This document shows, piece after piece, positions 19,436 to 28,767 of a stretch of 64,000 bases of DNA (positions within the stretch are counted from its first letter, which is position 1; the number at the start of each line of letters is the position of its first letter). Under the pieces are notes generated by a model. The model worked only from the letters and a program-made list of their open reading frames with translations, had not been told where the DNA came from and ran no database searches. The translations under genes and the position numbers were made by a program. This DNA comes from Paenibacillus sacheonensis (GTDB lineage: Bacteria; Bacillota; Bacilli; Paenibacillales; Paenibacillaceae): positions 1 through 64,000 of the forward strand of contig NZ_JAAAMU010000004.1 of the NCBI RefSeq assembly GCF_009909195.1, written 5' to 3'.

Positions 19436-20446
19436 ATGCTTAAAGGAGTGCAGCATTTGCTGCCTGCCGAGCTTGCCGAAGTGATGAGCCGTTTGCCAGA
19501 GCGACTGAAAGACGAATTGGAAGAAATCCGCATTCGCGAAAGCCGGCCGCTGGAGATCGGAACGTCCGGCGGGTTTTGGTTCCTATCGCCGGCAGGACAG
19601 CCGCTCTCGCGTCCTGACGAAGCGTACAAGCCGTCGCCGGAAGTCTGCCGCAAGATGCTGGAGCGGGTGACGAACCATTCGTTGTACGCGATGGAAGAAG
19701 AATTGAAGCGAGGCTACATTACCGTCGCCGGCGGCCATCGGATCGGCTTGGCCGGAAGGACCGTGCTCGAAGGCGGGAGCGTAAGAGGGATACGCGATAT
19801 CGCGGCATTCAACGTGCGGATCGCGCGCGAAGTCATCGGCGCGGCCGGAAGTCTGCTGCCTAAGCTGCTGGATCATAAGCGGCGGACGGTACACTCCACG
19901 CTGGTTCTTGCACCGCCGCAGCAGGGCAAGACGACGCTGGTGCGGGATTTGGCCCGGGCGGCAAGCAGCGGTGCATGGGGGCATCCATCGGCAGCCGGGT
20001 GGCCGGGGCGGAAGGTCGGCATCGTCGACGAGCGTTCGGAGATTGCCGCCTGCGTCAGGGGCGTGCCGACCTTCGACGTCGGGCCGAGAACCGACGTGCT
20101 GGACGCCTGTCCCAAGGCGGAAGGCATGATGATGATGCTTCGTTCCATGTCGCCGGAGATTCTGATCGTGGACGAGATTGGCCGCGAAGAGGACGCAGCC
20201 GCCATCCTGGATGCGAGCCATGCGGGCGTAGCGGTCATCGCGACCGCGCACGCGATCGATCTCGAAGATGCTCGCGCCAGGCCCGTTATCGGGAGACTGC
20301 TTGCGGCAGGCGCATTCCAGCTTTGCGCCCAGCTCCAGCGCACGGCCGGCGGCCTGGCTGGCCAGGTGTTCCAGGCTTCATCCGCCTTTCGAGCGCCCGC
20401 CGCCCGCGAGCCTACATCGCTGAAGGGAGGCGGGGGCTATGGTTAA
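19436..20446 (+). CDS. spoIIIAA: Stage III sporulation protein AA (ATPase)
   Basis: A 336-residue secretion-type ATPase that powers the SpoIIIA-SpoIIQ channel between mother cell and forespore. Walker A is APPQQGKTTLVRDLAR and Walker B is EILIVDEIGREEDAAAI. The ATG at 19436 has GGGAGG eight bases upstream; an in-frame ATG at 19346 lies inside the promoter -10 and is rejected. The stop overlaps the spoIIIAB start by eight bases, so the two are translationally coupled. Confidence 0.95.
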   Translation: MLKGVQHLLPAELAEVMSRLPERLKDELEEIRIRESRPLEIGTSGGFWFLSPAGQPLSRPDEAYKPSPEVCRKMLERVTNHSLYAMEEELKRGYITVAGGHRIGLAGRTVLEGGSVRGIRDIAAFNVRIAREVIGAAGSLLPKLLDHKRRTVHSTLVLAPPQQGKTTLVRDLARAASSGAWGHPSAAGWPGRKVGIVDERSEIAACVRGVPTFDVGPRTDVLDACPKAEGMMMMLRSMSPEILIVDEIGREEDAAAILDASHAGVAVIATAHAIDLEDARARPVIGRLLAAGAFQLCAQLQRTAGGLAGQVFQASSAFRAPAAREPTSLKGGGGYG

Positions 20447-20957
20447 ACTCATCGGAGCGGCGCTAATTCTCTTCGCCGGCACCATGATCGGCTGGCAGCA
20501 AGCCGCTCGCTACGCCGCGCGCCCGAAACAGATCCGCCAGCTTATCCATGCGCTGCAGCGGCTGGAAACCGAAATCGGCTACGGCTTCACGCCGCTGCCG
20601 GAAGCGGTCGCCAGGTGCGCGGCGCATGTGCCGGAACCGGCGGCCTCGCTGCTCAGAGCCGTGAACGAACGGCTCGCGGAAGGCGGGGAGCTCACCTTCA
20701 GGGAAAGCTGGGAAGCCGCGGTTATGGACGCTTGGCCGCACACGGCCATGCGGCAGCCGGAGCAGGCGGCGCTTGTCCGCCTCGGCCATAACCTCGGCAT
20801 CAGCGATCGCGAGGATCAGATGAAGCATCTGAAGCTTGCCGTGCAGCAGCTGAAATTCGAGGAAGACACGGCGCGGCAGGATGGCGTGCGGTACGTGAAA
20901 ATGTGGCGAAGCTTAGGAGTTCTCACGGCCGCGCTGATCGTCATTTTGATTCTTTAG
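20439..20957 (+). CDS. spoIIIAB: Stage III sporulation protein AB
   Basis: A 172-residue protein with an N-terminal membrane helix (LIGAALILFAGTMIG), a cytoplasmic helical region resembling type II secretion GspF, and a C-terminal membrane helix (LGVLTAALIVILIL). It is a mother-cell membrane part of the SpoIIIA apparatus. It overlaps the end of spoIIIAA. Confidence 0.93.
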   Translation: MVKLIGAALILFAGTMIGWQQAARYAARPKQIRQLIHALQRLETEIGYGFTPLPEAVARCAAHVPEPAASLLRAVNERLAEGGELTFRESWEAAVMDAWPHTAMRQPEQAALVRLGHNLGISDREDQMKHLKLAVQQLKFEEDTARQDGVRYVKMWRSLGVLTAALIVILIL

Positions 20958-20972
20958 TGGGGTGCCGGAAGC

Positions 20973-21176
20973 ATGAACATTGATGTCAGCGCTATTTTCC
21001 AAATTGCCGGAATCGGCATCATCACGGCCATGATCCATACCGTGCTGAAGCAGATGGGCAAAGAAGACATGGCGCAATGGGTAACGCTGATCGGCTTCGT
21101 CGTCGTCTTGTTTATGGTCATCCGGCTCTTGAACGACCTGTTTCAAGAGATCAAAACGATCTTCCTGTTTCAATGA
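20973..21176 (+). CDS. spoIIIAC: Stage III sporulation protein AC
   Basis: A 67-residue protein with two membrane helices (IAGIGIITAMIHTVL and LIGFVVVLFMVIRLL), the normal size for SpoIIIAC. With SpoIIIAD it forms membrane components of the channel complex. It starts 15 bases after spoIIIAB. Confidence 0.93.
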   Translation: MNIDVSAIFQIAGIGIITAMIHTVLKQMGKEDMAQWVTLIGFVVVLFMVIRLLNDLFQEIKTIFLFQ

Positions 21177-21224
21177 CAACGGCGAATTCAGCGGAATGCT
21201 GCATGTCCAGTCCTACGGTTGTAC

Positions 21225-21256
21225 GCCTAAACCAAGCCGCATCAGACGCTTTAGGC
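21225..21256 (+). other. Hairpin in the spoIIIAC-spoIIIAD gap
   Basis: GCCTAAA (21225-21231) can pair with TTTAGGC (21250-21256). It lies in a 97-base gap, the largest in this otherwise tightly packed operon, about 17 bases before the spoIIIAD start. No T run follows, so it is not an ordinary terminator. Confidence 0.4.
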
Positions 21257-21273
21257 AAGGCAGGTGAATAAGC

Positions 21274-21669
21274 ATGGAAATCATCCAGATCGTCGGCCTT
21301 GGCCTCGTCGCAACCGTGCTCACGCTCGTCGTCCGCGAACAGAAGCCGATGTTCGCCTTCCTGCTCGCGACTTTCACGGGATTGTTCATTTTCCTGTATG
21401 TCATCGGCAAAATCGAAACGGTCATCGGCGTGCTGGAACAGCTCGCGGACCGTTCCGGCATACCGTCCATTTATTTGAAGACCGTGCTCAAGATCATCGG
21501 AATTGCGTACATCGCGGAATTCGGTTCCCAGATCGTCCGGGATGCCGGTCAGGAGAGCATCGCATCCAAGATCGAGTTTGCGGGAAAAATTCTCATTCTC
21601 GTCATGGCCGTTCCGATTATCAGCGTCATCGTTGAAACCGTACTAGGCCTTCTGCCGATAGGGAGTTGA
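21274..21669 (+). CDS. spoIIIAD: Stage III sporulation protein AD
   Basis: A 131-residue membrane protein with three to four hydrophobic segments (IVGLGLVATVLTLVV; FAFLLATFTGLFIFLYV; ILILVMAVPIISVIVETVLGLLPIG). CAGGTGA precedes the ATG. It ends with TGA overlapping a possible start of spoIIIAE. Confidence 0.93.
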   Translation: MEIIQIVGLGLVATVLTLVVREQKPMFAFLLATFTGLFIFLYVIGKIETVIGVLEQLADRSGIPSIYLKTVLKIIGIAYIAEFGSQIVRDAGQESIASKIEFAGKILILVMAVPIISVIVETVLGLLPIGS

Positions 21670-21674
21670 TGATC

Positions 21675-22943
21675 ATGCGGCAGCGTTTCGTCCGTTGCTT
21701 GGTTTTATCGGCCGCGTTGTTCTGGGGCTTTCTGTTATTCCTGCCGGCAGCAGCGGCGGCGGATCCTGCTTCTGCCGACATGCCGGCCTCCGGACAACGG
21801 CAGGGGAATGATGCCGCTTCGGATCGGGGCGGTCAGCAGGCGGACGCCGTGAACAAGCAAGTATCGGACGAGCAGCTGCAAGGGATCGACACGGATGCGG
21901 TGGAGAAGTATTGGAACCAGCTGATGAACGATTACGGCGGCTTTTTCCCCGACCATAACGTGCCGAGCTTTATCCAAATGATCATGCCGGGCGGCGAAGG
22001 GCTCAAGCTGACGACCGTCCTGACGGGGCTCCTGAAGTACGCGCTTCACGAAGTGATGTACAACGGCAAGCTGCTCGTGACGATCGTTATCCTGACCGTA
22101 TTCAGCATGATGCTGCAGACGATGCAGACGGCATTCGAACGCAATGCCGTCAGCAAGGTCGCGTACAGCATCACCTACATGGTAATGATCGTGCTTGCAG
22201 TGAACAGCTTCAATGTCGCGATCGGCTACGCGAAGGATGCCATTACCGGGATGATTCAGTTCATGATGGCGATGGTGCCGCTGCTGCTGACGCTGCTGGC
22301 GACAATGGGGAGCGTCGTGACGGTATCGGTCATGCATCCCTTGATCGTGTTCATGATTCACGCGGTGGGAACGGTCATCTATACGATCGTGTTTCCGATG
22401 CTGTTCTTCTCCGCTGTCCTGCATATCGCCAGCTCGCTGTCGGACAGGTTCAAGGTGACCCAGCTGGCCAACGTGCTCCGCAACGTCGCTGTCGGACTGA
22501 TGGGCGTCATGCTGACGGTCTTCCTGGGGGTCATCTCCGTTCAGGGCGCTACAGGTTCCGTGACGGACGGCGTGACGATGCGGACCGCCAAATTCGTCAC
22601 CGGCAATTTCGTCCCCGTCATCGGGCGAACGTTCTCCGATGCGGCGGATACGGTCATGTCGGCCTCGCTGCTCGTGAAGAACGCGATCGGCATCGCCGGC
22701 GTCGTGATCATTCTGTTCCTGTGTGCGTTCCCGGCGGTCAAAATCATCACGCTCGCTTTGATTTACAACGTGTCCGCGGCGGTCATGCAGCCGCTCGGCG
22801 ACAGTCCCATCGTCGGCTGCCTGCAGACGATCGGGAAGACGCTCATCTACGTTTTCGCCGCGCTCGCGGCGGTCGGCCTCATGTTTTTCCTGGCCATCAC
22901 CATCATCCTGACGGCGGGCAATGCGGCCGTCATGATGAAGTAG
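21675..22943 (+). CDS. spoIIIAE: Stage III sporulation protein AE
   Basis: A protein of about 422 residues. The N-terminal signal-like segment (CLVLSAALFWGFLLFLPAAAAA) is followed by an exposed region, then about eight membrane helices. It is the largest integral membrane part of the SpoIIIA channel. Three in-frame starts crowd here (TTG 21666, ATG 21669, ATG 21675); 21675 is chosen because GGGAG then lies nine bases away, while 21669 would be too close. Confidence 0.93.
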   Translation: MRQRFVRCLVLSAALFWGFLLFLPAAAAADPASADMPASGQRQGNDAASDRGGQQADAVNKQVSDEQLQGIDTDAVEKYWNQLMNDYGGFFPDHNVPSFIQMIMPGGEGLKLTTVLTGLLKYALHEVMYNGKLLVTIVILTVFSMMLQTMQTAFERNAVSKVAYSITYMVMIVLAVNSFNVAIGYAKDAITGMIQFMMAMVPLLLTLLATMGSVVTVSVMHPLIVFMIHAVGTVIYTIVFPMLFFSAVLHIASSLSDRFKVTQLANVLRNVAVGLMGVMLTVFLGVISVQGATGSVTDGVTMRTAKFVTGNFVPVIGRTFSDAADTVMSASLLVKNAIGIAGVVIILFLCAFPAVKIITLALIYNVSAAVMQPLGDSPIVGCLQTIGKTLIYVFAALAAVGLMFFLAITIILTAGNAAVMMK

Positions 22944-22956
22944 CGGAGGCGATGAC

Positions 22957-23688
22957 ATGCTGAACTGGCTGGCCGTATGGCTTCAGCAGATCATAGCGGT
23001 CGTGCTGCTGGCCGGGTTCATCGACCTGCTGCTGCCGAACAAGTCGATGCAGCGCTATGTCAGGCTGGTAGCCGGACTCATCGTTCTGCTGACCATCCTG
23101 ACGCCGATCATTCGGGTGCTCCAGGGTGATTTCAGCGCCAAGCTTGATAGCGAAGTCGAGCATTGGTTCAACGCGGATCCGGCCAAGGAGCTGCATATGC
23201 CGACGCTGCAGGATATTCAGGAGAATGCCGCCGTGCTGAAGCAGCGGGAGGCCGCATCGGCTTCGGCGCTGGCCGAGAAACAAATCGAAGACGCGATGAC
23301 GGCGGGCATCGAGCAGGCAACCGGTCTTCGGGCGGCAGCGGTCGAGGTGAGGATGAAGGCGGCGGGGAAAGGGCAGCCCGCCCAGATCGCCAGCGTAAGC
23401 GTTACGCTGGCGCGAGCCGAACCGCCGGAGTCCGAACCGCAAGAAGAGGGAAGCGCTGCGGCAAGCGGCGGCGGGGATAACGCGGCTGTAGATGAAGTGC
23501 AGACGGTGCAAGTGAACATTGATCCGCTGCCTTCAGAAGCATCCCCGAACAGCGGGGAGTCGCAGGTTAAGCCCGTATCCGGCACGATCGCGGAAGCGGT
23601 CAAATCCGTGCTGCGGGAAGGCTGGTCCGTCAACCCGGCGCTCGTGGAAGTGCTGGAGCTTGTGCCGGACGGGGCATCCGCAAGGTAA
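22957..23688 (+). CDS. spoIIIAF: Stage III sporulation protein AF
   Basis: A 243-residue protein. Two N-terminal membrane helices (QIIAVVLLAGFIDLLLP and VAGLIVLLTILTPIIRVL) are followed by an extracytoplasmic domain of the ring-building type found in SpoIIIAF/AG/AH. The central region is Ala/Glu/Gly-rich. GGAGG precedes the start, 13 bases after spoIIIAE. Confidence 0.93.
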   Translation: MLNWLAVWLQQIIAVVLLAGFIDLLLPNKSMQRYVRLVAGLIVLLTILTPIIRVLQGDFSAKLDSEVEHWFNADPAKELHMPTLQDIQENAAVLKQREAASASALAEKQIEDAMTAGIEQATGLRAAAVEVRMKAAGKGQPAQIASVSVTLARAEPPESEPQEEGSAAASGGGDNAAVDEVQTVQVNIDPLPSEASPNSGESQVKPVSGTIAEAVKSVLREGWSVNPALVEVLELVPDGASAR

Positions 23689-23705
23689 GAAAGGGGAGAA
23701 CGACG

Positions 23706-24344
23706 TTGGCCAAATGGCTGGAGGGGCTGGAGACGACGCTCGGCAAAGGAAACGGAGGACCGAAGCGTGTGCGCACGCTGCGCTGGCTGCTCGTGATCGG
23801 CGGAATCGGCGCGGCGCTGATGCTCATGAATTCGTTTCTATCGTTTCAGAGAGTTCCTCCGCCGCAGGATCAGACCCAGCAGACGGGCGCTCCCCCGGAC
23901 GATCAGACCGCGTTGGCTGGAACCAAATCGGGCAGTTCGTTCGACGACATCGAACGGCCGCTCGAAAGCAGGCTGAAGGAGATTTTGCAAACCATCGTCG
24001 GGGTCGGTCCGCTCGACGTGATGGTCATGGTCGATTCGACGGAAGAAGTCGTCACGGCGATCGACGAGAAGGAATCGCAGCAGATTACGAACGAGACGGA
24101 TAAGAACGGCGGCAAGAGGAGCATTACTTCCATTACGAAAGAGGGCCAAGTCGTCCTTTACGATACAGATGGAGAACGTTCACCGATCATCGTCAAGCGG
24201 ATACAACCGAAGATCAGAGGCGTGCTTATCGTCGCGCAGGGCGCGGAGAACGGCACGGTGCGAAGGCTCATCATCGATGCCGTCGAGAAAGGTCTTAACG
24301 TTGCGGTCAACCGAATCTCGGTTATTCCCCGCAAGCAACAATAA
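23706..24344 (+). CDS. spoIIIAG: Stage III sporulation protein AG
   Basis: A 212-residue protein with one N-terminal membrane helix (WLLVIGGIGAALMLMNSFL) and a ring-building domain (about residues 75-210). SpoIIIAG forms the large ring in the intermembrane space. The start is TTG (23706), with AGGGGAG upstream. Confidence 0.93.
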   Translation: MAKWLEGLETTLGKGNGGPKRVRTLRWLLVIGGIGAALMLMNSFLSFQRVPPPQDQTQQTGAPPDDQTALAGTKSGSSFDDIERPLESRLKEILQTIVGVGPLDVMVMVDSTEEVVTAIDEKESQQITNETDKNGGKRSITSITKEGQVVLYDTDGERSPIIVKRIQPKIRGVLIVAQGAENGTVRRLIIDAVEKGLNVAVNRISVIPRKQQ

Positions 24345-24380
24345 ACCCATTGGGACAATGAAAAGGGAGGCAACAAAACG

Positions 24381-25115
24381 ATGAACAACAAAAGGCAAAC
24401 GATTTGGCTCGTGTCGATGCTCAGCTTGATGGTGATTTTGTCGGCGTATTACTTGTTCACGGAAGACGTCACCACGCCATCGAGCGATATCGTGACGACG
24501 GACGGCACGCAGCAGCAGAGCGCGAACAGCGACGCGACGGAAGCTTCGGGAGCGGCAGACGGCGGCAATGCCATCATTGCGGACGAAGTAACGGGAGACG
24601 AAGGCGACAATGCGGCGAACGACAGCGCGGCGGCCGACAACGGAGGAACTTCGAAGGACGCGGGCGATACAGCCGATAATACGGCGGACGTATCGGGCGA
24701 CAGCGCGAATGCAGGCAAGACGGACGAAGAACTGCTGGATGAAATCGCGAAGGCCGGCGGGGTCGCTTCCAGCGTGTTCAGCCAGCTTCAGGAAGAGCGC
24801 GACCAGAACTATTTCGAGGAATATAACGAGCTTATGGGCAAAGTGTCCGATACGAAATTGGCTCCGAAGGACGCCGCAAGCTCCATGGACCAAGTGAATT
24901 TGCTGGAAGACAAGAACGCGAAGATCACGGGCTTCGAAGAGGAACTGTCCAAGCAATACGGCAATGCGGCCGTCGTGCCGGACGAGTCCGGCAGATACAA
25001 AATCGTCGTGCAAAGCGACAAGCTGGAACGCAGCCAAGCCGACAGCATCCTGACCGCGGCGATTGCCGAATTGGGCCTGACGCCCGACCAACTGACGATT
25101 CAGTACGTGAAGTAA
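24381..25115 (+). CDS. spoIIIAH: Stage III sporulation protein AH
   Basis: A 244-residue protein with an N-terminal membrane helix ([20 protein letters not shown]), a long acidic, Ala/Asp/Gly-rich linker (about residues 30-115), and a C-terminal ring-building domain that meets SpoIIQ from the forespore. The linker is rich in repeated GCG/GAC codons. It is the last gene of the operon and is followed by a terminator. Confidence 0.94.
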   Translation: MNNKRQTIWLVSMLSLMVILSAYYLFTEDVTTPSSDIVTTDGTQQQSANSDATEASGAADGGNAIIADEVTGDEGDNAANDSAAADNGGTSKDAGDTADNTADVSGDSANAGKTDEELLDEIAKAGGVASSVFSQLQEERDQNYFEEYNELMGKVSDTKLAPKDAASSMDQVNLLEDKNAKITGFEEELSKQYGNAAVVPDESGRYKIVVQSDKLERSQADSILTAAIAELGLTPDQLTIQYVK

Positions 25116-25122
25116 TCGAACC

Positions 25123-25158
25123 AGCCCCGCAGCCGATTCACGGCTCCGGGGCTTTTTC
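25123..25158 (+). terminator. Terminator of the spoIIIA operon
   Basis: AGCCCCGCAGCCG (25123-25135) pairs with CGGCTCCGGGGCT (25141-25153) except for one mismatch, followed by a T run. Confidence 0.9.
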
Positions 25159-25202
25159 CAACCGGGACGCATAAAATGGGGGTTCGTGTTCCGGCGCATT
25201 TA

Positions 25203-25211
25203 TGGTATAAT
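25203..25211 (+). promoter_or_regulatory. Extended -10 promoter of accB-accC
   Basis: TGGTATAAT holds a consensus -10 (25206-25211) with TGN extension; the -35 region (TTCGTG) is weak. It leaves a leader of about 120 bases before accB, in which I recognise no riboswitch. Confidence 0.55.
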
Positions 25212-25335
25212 GAGTTCTGCTATGTGCAGGTTTGGAAATCTGTACCGCTTTTGTATGGTTGCAAACACAGCGCTTACAATCAAGCGATCGCGAGCGTCCC
25301 GCAAAGAGGATGCAAAAACTTTTAGGAGTGAAACG

Positions 25336-25815
25336 ATGTTTAAGCTGAGCGAGATTAAAGAATTGATCAAGCTGGTTGACGGAACTTCCGTCCATGAACT
25401 TGAAATTGAAAACGACGGCGCACGCCTCATGATCCGTAAGCCCGGCAAAACCGAAGTGGTGAACATTCAGCAAGCCGCGCCAATCGTTCCTACATATACG
25501 CAGGCTTCCCAACCTCAAGCGGAAGTTCAGACGGCACCGGCTGCGCCCGCTCCGCAGGCAGCTCCCCAAAACAACTACCACCCGATCGTCTCGCCGATGG
25601 TCGGCACGTTCTACCGCGCGTCCTCTCCGGACAAGCCCGCATTCGTCAACGTGGGCGACCGCATCAACGACAAGTCCATCGTCTGCATACTCGAAGCGAT
25701 GAAGCTGATGAACGAGCTGGAAGCCGAAGTGCGCGGCGAAATCGTCGAAATTCTCGTCGAGAACGGACAACTGGTCGAATACGGACAGCCGTTGTTCCTT
25801 GTGAAACCGGAATAA
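25336..25815 (+). CDS. accB: Biotin carboxyl carrier protein of acetyl-CoA carboxylase
   Basis: A 159-residue carrier. The N-terminal region is followed by a Pro/Ala/Gln-rich linker (about 45-80) and the biotinyl domain. The biotin attachment site is EAMKLMNE with Lys123, and the thumb region [13 protein letters not shown] is present. It shuttles carboxybiotin to the carboxyltransferase for malonyl-CoA synthesis. AGGAG lies before the ATG. accC follows after 62 bases. Confidence 0.96.
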   Translation: MFKLSEIKELIKLVDGTSVHELEIENDGARLMIRKPGKTEVVNIQQAAPIVPTYTQASQPQAEVQTAPAAPAPQAAPQNNYHPIVSPMVGTFYRASSPDKPAFVNVGDRINDKSIVCILEAMKLMNELEAEVRGEIVEILVENGQLVEYGQPLFLVKPE

Positions 25816-25877
25816 TCCGCTTCTAGGCGTTAGGCGAAGACGGAACCGGAACCAACGGACACGAGAGGAGTTTTACC

Positions 25878-27248
25878 GTGAAATTCAATAAAATTTTGAT
25901 CGCCAACCGCGGCGAAATCGCCGTTCGCATCATTCGCGCCTGCCGCGAGCTGGGCATCGAGACCGTCGCCGTCTACTCCGAGGCCGACCGCGAATCGCTG
26001 CACGTTCGACTTGCGGACGAGGCTTACTGCATCGGACCTGTCGCTTCCAAGGACAGCTACTTGAACTTAACGAATATCATGAGCGTCGCGACGCTGACGA
26101 ACTGCGATGCCATTCACCCCGGGTATGGATTCCTGGCGGAAAACGCGGATTTCGCGGAAATCTGCGAATCGTGCGGCGTGACCTTCATCGGTCCTTCCCC
26201 GCAGGCCATCAGCAAGATGGGCGATAAATCCGTCGCGAAATCGACGATGAAGCAAGCGGACGTGCCGATCATTCCAGGCTCGGACGGATTGGTCGAGGAC
26301 ATGGACGATGCGATCCGCGTCGCGCGCGAAATCGGTTATCCGGTTATCATTAAAGCGACTGCCGGAGGCGGCGGCAAAGGAATCCGGATCGCCGAGAACG
26401 AGGAGTCGCTCATCTCGCAGATTACGACGGCGCAGCAGGAAGCGCAGAAAGCGTTCGGCAACGCCGGCGTCTACCTCGAGAAGTATTTGACGGGCATGAA
26501 GCACGTCGAGATTCAAATCATGGCCGACAAGCATGGCAATGCGGTGCATCTGTTCGAGCGGGACTGCTCGATTCAACGCCGCCGCCAGAAGCTGCTCGAA
26601 GAAGCGCCTTGCCCGGTTCTCAGTCCGGCGCTCCGCGAACGGATGGGACAGGCTGCGGTACGCGCGGCGCAGGCCGTGAATTATGCGGGGGCCGGCACGC
26701 TGGAGTTCCTGCTTGGTCCGGACGGCAAGTTCTACTTCATGGAAATGAACACCCGGATCCAGGTCGAGCATCCGGTCACCGAGCTCATTACGGGCGTCGA
26801 CTTGATCAAAGAGATGATCTCCGTCGCCGAAGGCAATCCGTTGTCCATCGCGCAGGAAGATTTGAAGATCAACGGCTGGTCCATCGAATGCCGGATCAAC
26901 GCGGAGGATTCCGAACGCGGCTTCCTGCCTTCGCCGGGGCAGATCCAGTTTTACCTGCCGCCAGGAGGCTTGGGCGTTCGCGTGGACAGCGCCGCTTACC
27001 CGGGCTACGTTATCTCGCCGCACTATGATTCCATGATCGCGAAGCTGATCGTGTGGGGAGCCACGCGGGAAGACGCCATCGCACGGATGAAGCGGGCGCT
27101 TTCGGAGTTTGCGATCGAAGGAATCCGCACGACGATTCCTTTCCACCTCAAGCTGCTGAACCATCCGACGTTCATCAAGGGCAATTTCGATATCAAGTTC
27201 CTCGAGGAGCACGACATCAATAATCCGGATGAATTCGTGCAGGAATAG
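25878..27248 (+). CDS. accC: Biotin carboxylase of acetyl-CoA carboxylase
   Basis: A 456-residue ATP-grasp enzyme that carboxylates the biotin on Acc[23 protein letters not shown] opens the protein; the ATP loop [25 protein letters not shown] and [14 protein letters not shown] are intact. The GTG start (25878) is preceded by GAGGAG. accA and accD are not here, as usual in Bacillota. Confidence 0.97.
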   Translation: MKFNKILIANRGEIAVRIIRACRELGIETVAVYSEADRESLHVRLADEAYCIGPVASKDSYLNLTNIMSVATLTNCDAIHPGYGFLAENADFAEICESCGVTFIGPSPQAISKMGDKSVAKSTMKQADVPIIPGSDGLVEDMDDAIRVAREIGYPVIIKATAGGGGKGIRIAENEESLISQITTAQQEAQKAFGNAGVYLEKYLTGMKHVEIQIMADKHGNAVHLFERDCSIQRRRQKLLEEAPCPVLSPALRERMGQAAVRAAQAVNYAGAGTLEFLLGPDGKFYFMEMNTRIQVEHPVTELITGVDLIKEMISVAEGNPLSIAQEDLKINGWSIECRINAEDSERGFLPSPGQIQFYLPPGGLGVRVDSAAYPGYVISPHYDSMIAKLIVWGATREDAIARMKRALSEFAIEGIRTTIPFHLKLLNHPTFIKGNFDIKFLEEHDINNPDEFVQE

Positions 27249-27272
27249 CGACTGAAACAAGTTCTGCGCGGT

Positions 27273-27301
27273 TTGTCATATTTCCGGCGGAATGCTATAG
27301 T
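27273..27301 (+). promoter_or_regulatory. Sigma-A promoter of yqhY
   Basis: TTGTCA (27273-27278), a 17-base spacer, and TATAGT (27296-27301) with a TGC extension. It gives yqhY its own transcript in addition to any read-through from accC. Confidence 0.7.
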
Positions 27302-27375
27302 ATAGGAATAAGAAGCGGATAAGCTATCGGTTTGCGGCTGAAGGCACGCAACTTTACGGGAGGTGTAGGATAACC

Positions 27376-27783
27376 ATGAGTACGCTGGCAGCGGACTATG
27401 AGAGAACAGACATGGGCACTATTCAAATCGCACCCGAAGTCATTGAAATCATTGCTGGTCTTGCGACGATTGAGATTCAGGGCGTAGCGGGCATGAGCGG
27501 CGGATTCGCCGGCGGCATTGCCGAGCTTCTGGGTCGCAAAAACTTGTCGAAGGGCGTTAAAGTCGAAGTCGGGCAGCGCGAGGCGGCCGTAGACGTTTCC
27601 ATTATCGTGGAATACGGCAACCGAATTCCGGAGATTGCCTCCGAAATCCAACGCAATGTCAAGCGATCGATCGAAACGATGACCGGACTCCAAGTCATCG
27701 AAGTGAACGTTCATATCCACGACGTTCATTTCAAGTCGACGGAGAAACCGGAAGCGGAGGATGTCTTGCTTCGCGTCAAATAA
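27376..27783 (+). CDS. yqhY: Asp23/Gls24-family protein YqhY
   Basis: A 135-residue Asp23-family protein (IQIAPEVIEIIAGLATIEIQGVAGMSGG; DVSIIVEYGNRIPEIASEIQ). In B. subtilis yqhY follows accB-accC, and its loss selects for acetyl-CoA carboxylase mutations, so it is thought to restrain malonyl-CoA synthesis. Keeping the same position here supports that role. GGGAGG precedes the start. Confidence 0.92.
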   Translation: MSTLAADYERTDMGTIQIAPEVIEIIAGLATIEIQGVAGMSGGFAGGIAELLGRKNLSKGVKVEVGQREAAVDVSIIVEYGNRIPEIASEIQRNVKRSIETMTGLQVIEVNVHIHDVHFKSTEKPEAEDVLLRVK

Positions 27784-27810
27784 ACCTTCACGTAGAAACG
27801 AATGACTCAT

Positions 27811-27854
27811 ACCCCCTAGTGGTTGGGCTTGCCGCTCGGCGCTAGGGGGTTTTA
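27811..27854 (+). terminator. Terminator after yqhY
   Basis: ACCCCCTAG (27811-27819) pairs perfectly with CTAGGGGGT (27842-27850), followed by TTTTAT; the long loop can also pair internally. Confidence 0.8.
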
Positions 27855-27890
27855 TCTAGTCTTCTCATCCGCTTCAAGGAGGTATGGTCG

Positions 27891-28454
27891 TTGATAAGAG
27901 TGTTGGACAAGCTGCTGTTATTCATTTACAGCCTGGCAATCGGAGCCGCGGCCGCCATCGCGTTCAGCGCGGGGGTCTATTGGTTTCCGGAAGAATGGCT
28001 GAGCAATCTCGTACATAATTTGTACAGCGGTGACATGCGCTGGCTGCAGCTGACGGTCGTCACGACGGCAGTGGTCGTGTTCCTCATCAGTCTTCGCTTC
28101 TTCTACGTATCGCTTCGGCGCAGCAATGCTTCCGCTCCTTCTATCGATCAGCGGACGGAGTTTGGCGATATCCGCATTTCGCTGGAGACGGTCGAGAACT
28201 TGGCGCTCAAGGCCGCTGCGCGTCAGCGCGGCGTCAAGGATTTGAAAGCGCGGATTCGCATCGGCGAGACGGGGATCGAAGTTTCGCTGCGTGCCGTCGC
28301 GGACGGCGAGACCTCCATTCCGACATTGACGGAGGACATCCAACGGTCGGTTAAGACGCATGTCGAGGAAATCACCGGCATTCCTGTAGCGAATGTGTCC
28401 GTTTACGTCGCGAACATCATCCAAACCGCGAACTTTAAAAGCCGTGTAGAATAG
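27891..28454 (+). CDS. amaP: Alkaline shock response membrane anchor protein AmaP
   Basis: A 187-residue protein. Two N-terminal membrane helices (about residues 8-30 and 52-72) are followed by a cytoplasmic domain similar to Asp23 proteins (IRISLETVENLALKAA). AmaP anchors Asp23 to the membrane in staphylococci. It starts at TTG (27891) after AAGGAGG. It is followed three bases later by the DUF2273 gene, the usual partner, so YqhY-AmaP-DUF2273 form a group around the membrane. Confidence 0.9.
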   Translation: MIRVLDKLLLFIYSLAIGAAAAIAFSAGVYWFPEEWLSNLVHNLYSGDMRWLQLTVVTTAVVVFLISLRFFYVSLRRSNASAPSIDQRTEFGDIRISLETVENLALKAAARQRGVKDLKARIRIGETGIEVSLRAVADGETSIPTLTEDIQRSVKTHVEEITGIPVANVSVYVANIIQTANFKSRVE

Positions 28455-28465
28455 GGGTGATGCCG

Positions 28466-28699
28466 ATGTTGTGGAGGGAAATCTGGACAACCTATGGGGG
28501 ACGGATCGCCGGCGTTACCGTTGGCGTCGTTCTTGGACTTCTTTATTTTATTGTTGGATTTTGGGATATGCTGTTTTTCGGCCTGCTGCTGTGGGTCGGT
28601 TATGCAATCGGCAAGATGAAGGACGAGCATAGCGGCCCTATCTTCCCTTGGCAGCGCATGCTGGAATGGCTGACGGAGCGGTGGCGCCCGTTCAAATAG
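28466..28699 (+). CDS. Small membrane protein of the DUF2273 family
   Basis: A protein of about 77 residues. WREIWTTYGGRIAGVTVGVV is typical of DUF2273, with two closely spaced hydrophobic segments and a basic/aromatic C-terminus. In many Bacillota it lies between asp23-family and amaP genes; its function is unknown. GTG 28457, ATG 28460 and ATG 28466 are in frame; 28466 has the best spacing to AGGGG. Confidence 0.85.
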   Translation: MLWREIWTTYGGRIAGVTVGVVLGLLYFIVGFWDMLFFGLLLWVGYAIGKMKDEHSGPIFPWQRMLEWLTERWRPFK

Positions 28700-28708
28700 C
28701 ACTATGGT

Positions 28709-28756
28709 CTCCTCCGTACCCCGGACGCAGCGGCATTCGTTCGGGGCAGGGAGGAG
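28709..28756 (+). promoter_or_regulatory. Strong hairpin upstream of nusB, hiding a Shine-Dalgarno
   Basis: CTCCTCC (28709-28715) pairs with GGAGGAG (28750-28756), with an inner CCCCG/CGGGG stem. There is no T run after it. The 3' arm is a perfect ribosome-binding sequence for the short ORF beginning at 28768. Confidence 0.65.
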
Positions 28757-28767
28757 ATCATATTTTG

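Noticed and set aside
21735..22958. A 407-codon open frame on the minus strand
   Set aside because: It is antisense to spoIIIAE and consists largely of His, Asp and Arg, typical of the reverse of a membrane protein gene.
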